From positions 1 to 64,000 of the forward strand of contig LGRX02034712.1 of NCBI GenBank assembly GCA_001247695.2: a stretch of 64,000 nucleotides of DNA, given 5' to 3'. The notes beneath the pieces are model-generated. The model was not told the origin of the DNA. It saw only the letters and a list, made by a program, of their open reading frames with translations, and did no database searches. The position numbers and the translations under genes were made by a program. Shown in pieces: positions 20,644 through 32,730 of this stretch (the first letter of the stretch is position 1; each line of letters starts with the position of its first letter). The stretch is from Cymbomonas tetramitiformis (Eukaryota; Chlorophyta; Pyramimonadophyceae; Pyramimonadales; Pyramimonadaceae).

Positions 20644-21142
20644 GGCTATTATTGAACTGTAATAGCGACGTGCAAGTATTTGGTGGGTATGAGTGCAGCA
20701 ATCTGTAGACCAGAAGTGTCTGCGTGAGCTCAATGCTCCTCATATAGTCTAGCGCTCCCACGCGTCGTACGCGTTACCACCATCGAGTTGTGCACTCGAG
20801 AGCACTACGTGAACTTGACGCATCGGCCAGACAATATAACCTTTGATGCTCGCATGCTGTTCAGTGCATGCTTGAAGCGAAGACGCGTCTCTTCAGAACG
20901 ATTCAGTTTCTTCAAGACTTGTCTTGCTTCGCCATCTCGATGCCATATGCTTGGCTTCTCGATGACAGATGTCACGCACCTTAGGTACATGACCGACATA
21001 CTGACAGTATATGTCATAGTCGACCGTACTGACTATACTTGACGGTCGCATGTAATTTATTATGACATATGCCATGACATGACATGACAGGCATGGCATG
21101 TATGACACGTATGACACATATGGCATCGGTCATATCCCTGAC
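20644..21142 (+). ncRNA. structured repeat, copy 1
   Basis: About 500 bp beginning GGCTATTATTGAACTGTAAT and ending in (ATGACA) units plus CATATCCCTGAC. It shares with copies 2 and 3 a set of stems: a small hairpin tgAGCtcaatGCTcc; an outer stem enclosing two hairpins (ACGCG/CGCGT and CGAGT-tgtg-cACTCG); and a 3' hairpin GCGAAGAC/GTCTTGCTTCGC. Many stem positions differ between copies while keeping pairing. It encodes no recognisable protein. Strand chosen by motif order only. It may be an RNA gene or a non-coding transposon. Confidence 0.5.
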
Positions 21143-21297
21143 ACCTTGTAGTCTAGGTCATCGCCCATGCGGAGAGCCGCCTCTAGATGGATTGAGAAAG
21201 GTCACTTTGGGCCTAGGACAACTTGTGGATTTGCCTAGCTATGTTTTAGGGAGCATGTTGCATCTTGAAATGATCTCACACCTTCGGGGTGAGGTGG

Positions 21298-21490
21298 TGT
21301 CACGCGGAACATGACTTTGTGTCACGTATGACAGCCAGTGTCCCCGTAGTGTCACCCCTTGCCCTGAGTGTCACTTGCAACCTGTCACCCCGCGTGATCG
21401 CCCGACAATAAACCATCTCGGTGTTTTATTATCTTCATCTTAGTTCTCTATCCGAAAGCCCGAACGTAGTCCAGTTTCCGTCTCTGCAGT
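21298..21490 (+). repeat. orphan LTR-like sequence
   Basis: Hairpin CACACCTTCGGGGTG-AGGTGGTG (to about 21299) is followed by TCACGCGGAACATGACTTTG and a CACCCCT/GTCACTTGCA layout like the E2 and E7 LTRs. The 3' boundary is not clear. The 3' end of a decayed E-family element. Confidence 0.55.
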
Positions 21491-22618
21491 GATATATATA
21501 TATGTTACGCCAGGCGCGCTTGTACTGAAATGAGCACGCATATGCGTGCTGCGCGCTAGTACCGTAACACATATGTCACTGTATAACAAAGTGAAATCAA
21601 ACTGCATGATATCGCTGCACAGTATAGTAATGAATGGTGCATGCACTTGCATATACAATGATTATATATACGCATGTGTGTGTGTGTGGCTGCAAGTATT
21701 ATAAGCACTGCACACTCATATAATTGTACACACTATGATGTTTGCTGCACAACATCCACTTATCTGTCATACTGTGTGTGTGTGTGTGTGTGTATAGCTA
21801 CTCACACAGCATATAGTACACACCCATGATTGCAAGCTTGTATGTGAATCTGACAGTGAATGGATAAACACCATCTCATATGTGTAAGCATCACAGACTT
21901 GTATAGCATGCTGCATATTATACCATCATCGAGCGTCATCTGTTCATGACAATTCTAGCAGGTATGTACATATCCTGTGAAGATAAATCATGATGCGCGC
22001 AGACGAGTGATTTTTGCAACGTTCACTTCAAATGGTGCAAATGACGATATTTTGATGACGATATAAGTGTATGCATCAAAACTGCACTGAGCGATATAGT
22101 GCTAATGGGCGATTTATTGTGATTTTGATGAATCGCTGATGTGCGCGCTACGAATGGTGAGCATATCTCTGTCGCAGTATGTACGGCATATGGTACGAAT
22201 GCCATTTCTCGCACGGATCATACACTGATGATCATTTGTTCATCCGCGTCTCACTATGTCGCATCTCGTACAATTTGCGAATGATAGCAGTGCATATGTA
22301 CGATCGGCATGCTGTATGCACACCTTCTCGCGCTGTTATCTCAGACGGTATGTACGAACAAATACTATTGCGACGATGTCTCCTCGCGCACTGCTTTCGC
22401 TGTTTATTACGCAGCGGTCGATATTGTGCGAGATATGTTGATATGTGCGACTGCGGCGCCTGTATGATATACGCGATCCGCAAACCTGCGCACACAAAAT
22501 ACTATATCTCTGCTGCTGCACTCACACTTGATGCGTCCTCGTTCGTCGCCTTGACGAGTCAGAGAATACCACTCTTAGGGCTTCGCTAGCAAGCGAAATG
22601 ATATATGATATATGGCGA
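21491..22618. other. spacer with microsatellites and diverged repeat upstream of copy 2
   Basis: (TG)n tracts near 21675 and 21775. The part from about 22190 resembles sequence before copies 1 and 3 (cgcgcactgctttcgctg-like, then tgctgcac-cactc, gtcctcgttcgtcgc), suggesting that the repeated unit extends up to 400 bp further upstream than annotated. Confidence 0.4.
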
Positions 22619-23124
22619 GGCTATTATTGAACGTTAATAGCTCACGCAGCGTATGTGTGGGTATGAGTGCAGTGCTTCTCCAGAAGTGTTTGCTGTAGCT
22701 CAATGCTACCTCATTTACGCAATGCCCCGCATCTCATAGATGCCACCACAATTGGGTTGTGAACCCAAGGCATTGGTTGAACAATCAGTATCGGCTGAAC
22801 GATAAGCCATGTGATACTCGCATGCTTGTTCAGTTCATGCTTAAAGCGAAGATGAGTTTTCTCCGAACCATTCGGTTCTTCAAGACTTCATCTTGCTTTG
22901 CCATCTCGATGCCACAACCTGGCCTCTCGATGACAGGCGTCACTCAAGGTGAGTGAATGGCAAATGATGACTGTACATGTCATAGTCGACCGTACTGACG
23001 ATTGTCTGTCATTATAATATATGACATGACACGACATGACATGACATGACATGACATGACATGACATGACACGTATGACATGTATGACATGTATGACACA
23101 TATGTCATCGGTCATAACCCTGAC
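22619..23124 (+). ncRNA. structured repeat, copy 2
   Basis: Same layout as copy 1: hairpin gTAGCtcaatGCTAc; outer stem CAATGCC/GGCATTG enclosing GCATCT-cat-AGATGC and TTGGGTT-gtg-AACCCAA; 3' hairpin GCGAAGATG.../CATCTTGCTTTGC; tail of ATGAC repeats. The base changes relative to copy 3 in the enclosed hairpins and the small hairpin are compensated. Confidence 0.5.
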
Positions 23125-23496
23125 ATATATCGTACCAACCCTGCGAAATGTTGACATCATATATGTGCGATCCGTACGCAGTGCGCACACCTTGTCGCTG
23201 ATTATTTGCTGACGATGTTACTGCGAATGCTATTAGCTGCGAATGCGTTCGCGATGATGATTTCTCGCGCACTCCGTTTGCTGACGATATTGCAGCGAAT
23301 GCTATTATTCGCTTGTAGATATTCGATATATGTATGCGAACTCTGTCGCCGCTTCGTATGCGCGATACCTGTCACACACACAGTATACAATCTATATACA
23401 ATATATCTACTGCTGCACACACTCGTATGTCCTCGTTCGTCGCGTGGACGGAGAATAACCACTGTCAAGGTTGATATACAACCTTTCAGACTATGC

Positions 23497-24009
23497 GGCT
23501 GCTATTGAACTGTAGCAACACGTAACAATATTTGGTGGGGTATGAGTGCAGTCTCTGGTGTCCAGAAGTGTCTGCTTGAGCGCAATGCTCCTCATATACC
23601 AATGCCCTCACGCTTCATAAGCGTCACCACCATCGGGTTGTGAACCCGAGAGCATTGGGTGAACTAACAGTATCGGCTGGTCGAATTAGCCTGTTGATAC
23701 TCGCATGTTGTTCAGTTCATGCTTGAAGCGAAGACGCGTCCTCTCAGAACAGTTTGTTCTTCAAGAACTTGTCTTGCTTCGCCATCGAGATTCCGTACCC
23801 GGCCTCTCGATGACAGATGTCACTCATGGTGAGTGGATGACAGATATTATGACTGTACATGTCATAGTCGACCATATTGACAATACTCGACGATTGTATG
23901 TCATTATAACATATGACATGACATGACATGACATGGTATGACATGGTATGACATGGTATGACATGGTATGACAGGTATGACACATATGTCATCGGTCATA
24001 TCCCTGACA
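23497..24009 (+). ncRNA. structured repeat, copy 3
   Basis: Clearest copy. Outer stem CAATGCCCTC (23600-23609) pairs with GAG-AGCATTG (23648-23657). Enclosed are ACGCTT-cat-AAGCGT and CGGGTT-gtg-AACCCG. The small hairpin is tGAGCgcaatGCTCc and the 3' hairpin GCGAAGACGCG.../GTCTTGCTTCGC. The tail has ATGACATGAC and ATGGT repeats ending CATATCCCTGACAG. Confidence 0.55.
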
Positions 24010-24472
24010 GTTATTAACGGTGTCTTGTGCAGACAGGCAGAGCGTTGGTTGTTCTGTTTGACCACTTGCTGTAGCTGAATTTTCATGCGACAAATTTCAT
24101 CTTTTAGCTGCTGACCATTTGCGGAGAGCCGAATTTCTTGAGCACAATCGTGGACTAGATCCTTTATTTGGTGCAGTACTGTATTCGCTGAGCCGACCGG
24201 CAGAGCTTCGATGACGAAAGTTTTATTTTAGCATACAGACCGGCAGGAAGTCTCCATCGCGGCTGACCATTAGCTGTAATTATAACGTGTAGCTTGCGTA
24301 TTTGAATCGTGCAACCGGAAGCAATCATGACCTACCTTACTTTACTACTTGGCATTTCTTTTATCACTTGTGACTTATGCTAGCTAACTAGAATGCCATT
24401 CTCATTATATGTAACTCTAGTAGCTAGGGTGGTGTCTTGTGTCACAAGCTGTCCACCTCAGATGAGGTGGTG

Positions 24473-24648
24473 TGCCGGAAATGTCATCCTGACTAGTTCG
24501 TACACTCAGGTGTCATATTCAGTGTGTCATCTTCGGTGACCAGCTAGTGTCCCAGACCCAGGGTATTTATTCGTGTTGTCACAGTTTAGCTTGAGCCGTT
24601 CGTTCACCGTCGCGAGCGTTTCCTACGGTCGGTACAGTGTTTCCAACA
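24473..24648 (+). repeat. orphan E-family LTR, 176 bp
   Basis: Begins TGCCGGAAATGTCATCC and ends GTTTCCAACA. It is preceded by hairpin CCACCTCAGATGAGGTGGTG, so it is the 3' end of an element whose body is unrecognisable. Closely related to the solo LTR at 33871-34047 (shared gactagttcgtac and tgtcatcttcggtg). Confidence 0.8.
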
Positions 24649-24710
24649 CCCACTGATGGGAAGGGATGGCCATCTCTCCGGGCCTCAATTTCTCGGTTGT
24701 GGGAAGTGCC

Positions 24711-24744
24711 AAGATCTATATATATATATATATATATATATAGA

Positions 24745-24768
<24 letters not shown>
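24711..24768. repeat. (TA)n(TC)n microsatellite
   Basis: AGATC(TA)n is followed by GATC(TC)n. Confidence 0.95.
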
Positions 24769-24776
<8 letters not shown>

Positions 24777-25030
24777 CACTCGAGAAATGTTTTTCTACGC
24801 CCACTATATGTGCCTTACAAACTTTTGGGTAATCAAAAGATTAAAAACTTATCAACTTCGCCCCAATTCTTGTAAGGAGACAATTAGTGGACCCTTTGAT
24901 CATGTCGAATGGTGACGTTATTGCGACCTTCGGCTACTGTTGAATAATATCTTCCGTGGACGGATTGCAACGGTCCGGTTTATGATAGGCCTGGACATCA
25001 GAACGTGCGTTATTTGGCTTAGGAGTAGCT

Positions 25031-28000
25031 TGTGAGATATAATATACCGTATTATATCGGGGTGGTCACTGATAAGTTTCTCATACAAGTGTAAACTGAT
25101 TATAAAGATAAACGAATATATAATGCATCTGTGACCTAGGTATCTGTCACCAAGTACTGTACGAGTACTGGTACAGTCGAACGGAGTCATGCACGGTATG
25201 ACCTACGGTGCACTGAATCCAACACACCACCCTGTAACTGCACGGATTGTTGTTCAGGTGGCAGAGAGCGGCTCACAGACAAAGTCCAAAGTTCCAAAAC
25301 AACAAACATCTAGGAGCTGGAAACTGCTAGAGAGAGGCCTGTGCTTTAGCCAGGGCGGTCCCTTCCTAAAACTGCTGCTAGGTAATTGTTAACAAGCTAA
25401 GTTCCTACAGCTCAATCTTGCAGATACTCAGCCACTTTGAAAGTGGTCTACAAAGTTGCAGAGTTCACCAGAGTTGAATAAGTTGTCAGTGTCAAAGATG
25501 TTCAACCAGAACCAGAGTCCAGAAGTCATAATCCAGAACCAGATTTCAGAAGCCAGAGTCCAGAACCAGAAGCCAGAACCAGAATCCAGAAGCCAAGACC
25601 AGAAGCCAGGGGCAGGAAAAGACTCGTAGAGTAAAATTAGGAATTCCGAAACTTGAAAATCAGAATTCAAAGCTGCCGAAACCACAGAGGGAAAAGAAAT
25701 GCCGAAAGCAGAACAGTACGGCAAGGCAGACAAACTGTCGGCAGTCACCCCAGTGGGATGTACCGCTGCGGTGAATTCAGGGGCTCGATCGAGCACCACC
25801 GAACCCTGAACCGCCGACACACATGCAAGACACATGAGTGCGGGCAGGGCTAGAGATGCAAAAGAGAAGACTCTCGGCAATGTTGCCACACCGACACGTG
25901 ACCGTGTAGCCGGTGGGGCCGAGGGAATCTCGTCTCCGGAAAAGGAATAACTGTCGGAGCCGTCGTCATCGTCGATCACGGAAAGCTCTCCCGAGTGAAT
26001 CGAGCCGTGAGAAGGCTCAATCGAACACAAATTAAGGGAAGGGTCAGAGCATGCGGGCATCACCCGGTCCATAAAAGACACTCGTAGCGGTTCCTCGAAA
26101 GGAGATCCGAAAGAAGCGGGGTCCGATGCCGAAACAGGGTAAAGTCCAGCGTCGATCTCGCGATTGGCAGGTGGTGGCGCATCGCACACCACCTGCGGCA
26201 CAGACAAAGTGCCGATGTGCAGTGGTGGTTGCTCACCAGCGGCGGTAGCACCACCGACCTGTGCAGCCATAGCCGCAGACCGCAGGGAGTCCAGGGTGCC
26301 CCGTGCATCTGACAGCACACTCCCCATGCCGGCGCCCGAAGCACCATGACCCAAGCCCGCATAGTGGGCACGTAATCCCACGTCGTGCCGTACCGGGTAG
26401 GTGAAGGGCTCAGGATCGGTACGCACCAGTGGCTGGTCGTGCTCGTGGCACAGGTCGGCGAATTCCTCGTCGTTCTCGTCGTCGAAGGCGGTTTGAAAGG
26501 CCGAAACGACCTCGTCCAAGTCCATGGCGGCATTACGAAGTCCCACATCACATGAACCACACACCGCTGGGCAACGCGCCGTGTCATGAAAGTGCCCAGG
26601 GCAGAGGGGGCACTCCTGAACGAAGGCCGACGACGCAGAATGGAAAGATACGCACCTGGCACCTTGCGTCCGATGCGATTGTGACCAATTCCCGCCTTTA
26701 GGGAGTGGGGAGGCCGCGAAGCGATGCTTCCATCCCACGTGACGGTTACGGCCGTGAAATTTACCGTCGGTCCGACGGTTCCGCTCGTCGCGCCACTTGG
26801 ACGGTGGAAATTTTACACCACCGCCCCCATGCCTACGGGGAAATCACTCCGTGGCGGCGGTGTGTCGGGTGCAACTCCGCGCTCGTCATGACGGAGGGAG
26901 GTGAGTAGGGTAGAGGCCTCACCAATGATACGAGCGAACTCCTCAAGGAAGTCCGAGATGTCACCCTGCCCGTCACCCGCGTAAGCCAATCCGAGAGGCG
27001 TGTGCGTCGGGATAGGCGCGGCCGTCTTGGGGCGGGTGGGAGGGCCATTAGGGTTCGCACACCACCAAACCTCTAGGACGTGTGTGTAAATCTCCTCAAT
27101 GCCCACCTTAGCCAGCTCAGTGTCGAGGCGAAGTGGGGTAACCACCTCCTTGTAGAACTCGACGTCCAGTGCCGCCAGCAGCTGCCTCTTGGCGGCCTCG
27201 TCGTCCAGGGGGCCCGCTCCGCTAGCCGCGATGACTTTTAGGCACTCGTCAAATTGCGCGACCAAGGGTTCAGGGTCACCAGACGAACCAAAAGAAATGC
27301 TCAAGAGCTCTTCGTGATGGCGGAGCGGCCGATGCCCAGGCGGCAGCAACCGCTTGGTCACCTCAAGGAGGGCACGCTTACCGTCGCGCGGAGAGATCCG
27401 AGACGAAGCGTCAACCCACCTTCGAGCTGGAGAGTGGGGCGTTGTCAAAGAGACCAACGCACGAAGTAAAATGTCGTTGAAGATCGGGTGAACCTCTTTG
27501 GTGACGTCCACGAGGTCAAAGATGTCCTCGTTGGCGGTGTCCTTGTTGACAAAAGAAGCCTCCAAGGCAGTCACCAAGGAGTCTCAAAGGAGTTGTCGAT
27601 GAGGTTCACTTCCGGAAAATGAGGACGCCTTCGTCCCCAATGTGTCCTTCGCGACACGCTTCACAACGTCAGTGTCCCAGGACGATTGCAAAACGGCATT
27701 GCCGCGTGTCCTGTCAGCAGCAGCGAGTACAACTTTCGCTGACTGCGGGGTGCTCTTATAGCGAGCACCCACGTTCCTAGCAAAAATTGAATCAAGGCGC
27801 ATCCTAGCGCCCATGGCAGGTGTTCCAACCGAGGATGTAGTCATCAGAATAAATTCCTATAGGAGGGGGGTTGGGGAAAAGGCGAGGTGCAAATTGTAAG
27901 GTGGCGGGCGACCGTAAAGCAGTTGCGGAGTAAGGAGAAGATGGGGTCGAATGAAATCAACGAAGTCGAATACGCGACGGCCAAGGAGATGTTGACAGGG

Positions 28001-28409
28001 GTGATCAATCCAAGTCTAAAACAAAATCCAACGCGGACACTCGAAGAAGTTGCCGAAAGTCCCAACTCGAAATCTCACCGCAACATGGTGCAAACCGCAC
28101 GCCCTAAAGTGGCCAATTCAACACCTCGCGAGGCCCCAACGCCCCGCCAAGCGGAAAAGTTTAGCCAATCATGGCAAAGTCAGCAGTGATAAAAGCGGGG
28201 TAATACCCCATAACCTGTGTGATATAATATACCGTATTATATCGGGGTGGTCACTGATAAGTTTCTCATACAAGTGTAAACTGATTATAAAGATAAACCA
28301 ATATATAATGCATCTGTGACCTAGGTATCTGTCACCAAGTACTGTACGAGTACTGGTACAGTCGAACGGAGTCATGCACGGTATGACCTACGGTGCACTG
28401 AATCCAGCA
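25031..28409 (-). mobile_element. E3: Gag-only LTR element, complete, 3379 bp
   Basis: LTRs of 194 bp (25031-25224 and 28216-28409) differ at about three positions. Exact target duplication TAGCT lies at 25026-25030 and 28410-28414. Read on the minus strand the LTR starts TG(C/T)TGGATTCAGTGCACC. The sequence CACCACCCTG beside the left LTR is the complement of the family 3' motif. The single Gag-like gene is broken by frameshifts. Older than E1, E2 and E5 by LTR divergence. Confidence 0.92.
25428..27844 (-). pseudogene. Gag-like gene of E3 with at least two frameshifts
   Basis: Three minus-strand frames follow one another. 27584-27844 is the N-terminus (MTTSSVGTPAMGARMRLDSI; the ATG lies at 27842-27844). 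26813-27577 is the capsid-like region with ISPRDGKRALLEVTKRLLP and DDEAAKRQLLAALDVEFYKE. 25428-26738 carries KGGNWSQS, a zinc-knuckle-like CPLCPGHFHDTARCPAVC, an acidic linker (IDDDDGSDSYSFSGDE), a membrane segment (FSFASLALPALMCLACVSA) and a Trp/Phe-rich repetitive tail. The order equals that of E5. Indels near 27580 and 26740-26810 separate the frames. Confidence 0.85.
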
Positions 28410-28414
28410 TAGCT

Positions 28415-29845
28415 TGCGTCTTCGTTCTGCTGAGAGAAAAATTCTAAAATGTCTACGGCAGGATAAGCTTAATACATGAGATTAGTGATGTTATAGAAGA
28501 GTTTTTAATTTTTTTTTTTAGCAGGGTGGCATCATGAATCGAGGATTTTGAAATCGAGTCCCAAGCCCCCCAACCCCCGCCCTTCCCAGCCTCCACCACC
28601 CACAAGTCCCTCCCAACCCCCACCCTTCTGGGTACCGGCAAGTTCCAAGTCCCCCCCACCCCACACCCTTCTGGCGAACAGGCCCCAAGTACCCCCAACC
28701 CCCACCAGTTTTTTCTAGGGGCGTTAAGATTTTCGGCTCCAATCTAGGCTCCGCAACGACCGCGAGTGGAATTTGTCACAGGCATCGGCGTCACAGGCAA
28801 TAGACCACCCAAAACGACCATTTCAGATCCCAAAACATATTCTCAGACCTTGAAACACCCATTTCACACCCTAAAATCCATAACCCCCAGCCACCCCCAC
28901 CCCTACAGGCGCCGACATCTCCCTCCCACCCTTTTAGAACGCGCCTAAGACCCAAGTGGAAGGGGGGGGAAGAAGGGGTTCTGGCTCCCACTCTGAAATT
29001 GGGGTTGGGGAAACTCTTTTATTACTGGATGGATAACCGGATATATATAGCCAATTCATGCTTAGTTTTGGATTTTATCACATACTGCCACCATTTACTC
29101 AAACCTTGATAAGAAAAAAATGTGAAGATACTCGACAACATTTTAGCTTAGAACTTGGAAACGGGCACACAACTTCATATCACGGCACTGTCCTCTGTCA
29201 TCACCAGACTTTTCTTGGGGGGGACTCCACCAAGTTAGATAATTCCCTTGGTAGAACTCTACTACCTTATGGGTTAACTCACGTGTGTGTAATATCCATC
29301 GGGCTTTTCTTGATTGTTCCAAGGAGGGTACCCAACAGTACGGCCAGACCGGCGGGGATTCTCATCTCCACTGTAAGCCCGCGCCGTGTGTGCACAGGTG
29401 CGGATTCGGTGGGTGCAACACTCCACAAGTTCATCAGTCGCTGGCAGTGCAAGTTGGTCACTAACTCGAAGGCATGCCATGAACATACTTCGGAACGTGA
29501 CACCTTAAAGGTGCGCGCCTAACCTCTCAATCGATTCACCGCCGGTGGTGAACTTGTCCGTAAAAGCTACTGGTCCCACACAAGACGATTAAAACGCAGA
29601 GTAGGAGACCGCGGATGTAAAAAAAACATCAAACACCGAAAAAAGTATGGAGAGACCACCCAGAAAGATTCAGTCCCCAAGAAGCGCTGCGACTATCTAG
29701 AGCGTACGTAGCTTAGCCGAGTGCAACAGGTCGTATCACGCATGTGGTATGGTCAGCAGTAAAAGATCTTTTTGGGAGTAAGGCTGAAACTTCATACACA
29801 TTACTTACTTTCAGTTTGTTAAGCTATGTTCCTAAGAGATAACAT
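28415..29845. other. intergenic, no supported gene
   Basis: 28500-28740 is low-complexity (poly-T run, then ACCCCCACCC-type C-rich stretches); 28840-28960 is similar. Open frames at 29058-29522 show no recognisable domain. Confidence 0.35.
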
Positions 29846-31163
29846 TTACTTTCCCTTAGCGGCGTCCTTGGCCTCCTTCTCAGCCTCCTCGGCGCGCTTC
29901 TTGCGGATTCCGATCATACGCGCGTTCATCCTCTCGAGACGAAGCTTAGCGTAAGCAGGGGCGTTCTGCGGTTTGACATACCGCAAGAAACGTAATAAAT
30001 AGGAAGGCTACGACACAGTAGAAAACACCCCCGACATGGAAGCGACTCTGGAACACTCCACGTGTTATCAAGCTTTTATGCTCTCCAAAATTATATGCAG
30101 TACAGCGCGCACAAAACCCTCATAGCATTGCAAACGTTTACGTACCTTTTGCTCCTCGGTAAGAGCAACAAACTCCACCGCAGGGGCAGCCTTCGTGGTA
30201 GGAAGGATGACACCCGCGAGCTGGTCAGCAGTCTGGAGCTCCTCGGCTGTGGAGTCACCGTTCTGCGATTCACAACAAGCTTTTCACTCTCAGTCGGAAA
30301 ATCGGAGGATATTGCCTACGCCAGTAAAAAGATACAACTGGTAGGAAACACCAAGCATAGCTTTGCTCAGATCTTGAAGCGCAAGAACACTCCGTCAAAT
30401 TACCTTGGGCTTCTTGAGGTTGCGGGGGAACAACAACAACTTAGCCTTGTACGCCTTCAAGCGCTTGACATTCTCCTGAGACCGTCACAAACGTGATCAG
30501 GGGTAATCCTTCAACATCCAAAGCGCAGGTTTCTTAGCTAGGGTTGCTCGGTTGTCTGGCATTAAAAAAGATCTGTACCTGGAGAGACTCGAGGGACTTG
30601 TTGTGGCGACGATGATCCACACAGATGCCGATGGTAGGGGCCATCTTCACGGGGATACCAGCCTCCTGAGGAACAGGGTTATGGTGCTAACATCAGAATC
30701 GTCCAAGAGGTAACGAAGAGGAGTGCCCAATAAAATTGACGCTCTACCTTCAGTTCCTCGAAGGTGAATCCACGACCAGCGCGCACTTTCGAGTTGTAAC
30801 GGATGGACTGGCAGTGAACCAGAGGCCTGAGAGCACCGGCGGTAGGGCGAGGGAAGGTTGACTTGGCCTTGGCAGCCCTCGCTGAGACGCAAACCCTCAC
30901 TCGTGAGATCGTGGGATATCGTTGGCAGGAAAAAAAATTATCACTAATTAAATCATTAACACTGACCAAGGCGACGCCTCTGCTTGCGAGCAGGCTGCTC
31001 GAACCATGTCTTCACACGCTCCTGTTATTCAGCAAGCACCCTCAGACTCATGTTCACCCCACACGTGATGTAATGACCTACGTGCTTCAAATATGGAATA
31101 ATATATCACCTGCCAGTCTTTCTTGAAATGCTGATGGGGAATCTCATTGTTATGCCTCACCAT
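29846..31163 (-). CDS. RPL13: 60S ribosomal protein eL13 (RPL13), seven exons
   Basis: Coding exons, minus strand, in order: 31110-31163, 30967-31021, 30748-30881, 30579-30665, 30404-30475, 30146-30262, 29846-29965. All introns are GT-AG and the exons sum to 639 nt, 212 aa plus TAA, close to the usual roughly 210 aa. Diagnostic stretches are [95 protein letters not shown] and [20 protein letters not shown]. It is a structural protein of the large cytosolic ribosomal subunit. The start is the only ATG before the conserved N-terminus. Gene intact; introns 112-242 bp. The only certain host gene in the window. Confidence 0.98.
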
Positions 31164-32470
31164 CCTGACTGGTCTGTAGTTGGCGGCGGGTGTTTACCGC
31201 GAAAGAGGAAGTAAAAGAGCTCTGGCAATGTTTTGTAGGCGAAGGAGGAAACCTCGCCCACACCGAGGCGAGATGGCTCGCAGCCTCGCACTGCACGGCG
31301 CGGCTGCTCGGCTTCCGGCATTTGTATCATGTCACCGGCAGCTGGGCGGCATGTGTGACGGCAGCGGCAGCGGCAGCGGCATCGGCATCGGCATCGGCAT
31401 CGGCACTTCGGCAGCGGCAATTATTATTAGGGTAAGACTAGATGCGCCGGAGGTTCACGGAACATGACAGAGTCATCGCGACTGTCATGTGACGGAATCA
31501 CAGGTTCGATGAGACACAGCCGGCGAACCGGTTTTTTTAATTCATTTCTTCTGATTTCATGCCAAGCCCATTGATCACGCGATTTGCTATGACACTATTT
31601 TCGTACTTAACTCTACAGTATCGTTCGCGGTCCGTTGACTTGAGCTTGACCACACTAAGAAAGAAGGTTGGCGCCCACAACCGTCAGAAACAATCCTTCG
31701 CCTAACAGGGCGAGCAGTCTGTGCGGCTGCTATGATACTTGAATTGTTCACGTGTTTTGCTTGTGATATTTGTTTTGCGTCTTGCTGTTTCATCATTCGA
31801 CGGAGTGTGCAGGTGGGATTAGCAGCGCATGTTTTGTAAAGCAACTTTCCCTTTTCGCCAATAGGCACGCACCTCGTGATGTGAGATTCTAAGTTGGCAT
31901 TTGTCAACTTAGCTTGGGATGAAACCCAACCACATCGGACTCGTGGTCACTTGTTCATTTGGTCACCTTGAATATGTAAGCAAAGTTTGAGGAGCAACGA
32001 CTTAGTATAAGGCATCGGCTGTTTTATTTTTATGGGTTTGTAGCTAATTTGCGACCTCTTGAGGTGTGGAAGTCGAGGTTGGTGTATGCCAACCTTGCTT
32101 GGGCTCAAACCCAACCACATCGGACTATGTCATCAGATCTGATGACATGGCGCTACGGCGTAGGGCGCTATGTGTTGGACTTGCACCTTGAGCGCGCAGG
32201 TTCAAGTCCCGTCTGGATCTCGTCGGGAGGTTGTTGCCCGATATAATTATATTGTCTGATCAACACTATAATTATACTGGAAGCATTTCGGTGTTTCCAT
32301 CAATGACATGTATGACAGGGTATGACATGTATGATACATATGTCATCGGGCATATCCCTGACAGATCTCCCCTCTTGGAAGTGTTGTGACCTCACAATAT
32401 AGGGTGCATACCTTTTGTATATGTCTTTGATGTCTTTGTTGTTGAGCTGGCCAGTCTTCTTACACCAGTG
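31164..32470. other. intergenic with microsatellite and hairpin repeats
   Basis: 31357-31410 is (GGCAGC)(GGCATC)n. Two related hairpin units lie at about 31885-31960 and 32055-32130. 32290-32366 is a detached copy of the ATGACA-rich 3' tail of the structured repeat (ends catatccctgacag). No protein gene seen. Confidence 0.5.
31885..32135. repeat. pair of double-hairpin repeats
   Basis: Unit 1: AAGTTG-gcatttgt-CAACTT then TTGGGATGAAACCCAA. Unit 2: AGGTTG-gtgtatgc-CAACCT then TTGGGCTCAAACCCAA. Both are followed by CCACATCGGACT. A stem base changes between units with compensation. Confidence 0.6.
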
Positions 32471-32475
32471 AGGCG

Positions 32476-32730
32476 TGCTGGAATCTGTATAGGCAGCCCT
32501 GACTGGGAGTCCCGGTGCAGGCCCCTATGACAGACCCCTAGGACCAACACTGGACTGCTGACTGATCTATAGGTTCGTGCTGTGACACACGCTGTGTCAC
32601 AGGTAGGCTAGTATCCGAGACCGTTGCGAGACCGTTCCGGGTATATCTAGCTTAGGGTTTATTATCTTATCACGGTTTATCCACACAGTTCGGGACCCTC
32701 TGATATCTAGTGAACTAGGATATTCCGGTA
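32476..32730 (+). repeat. E4 5' LTR
   Basis: 255 bp, followed by the leader GGTCGTGGCCCCATCCACGC (PBS candidate). Confidence 0.93.

Noticed and set aside
20730..23670. Structured repeat as hammerhead ribozyme
   Set aside because: The CUGANGA and GAAA core motifs are absent.
32145..32230. tRNA-like sequence with a B-box-like GGTTCAAGTCC
   Set aside because: The T-arm has a mismatch and no consistent anticodon or acceptor stems can be drawn; at most a decayed tRNA-derived SINE.
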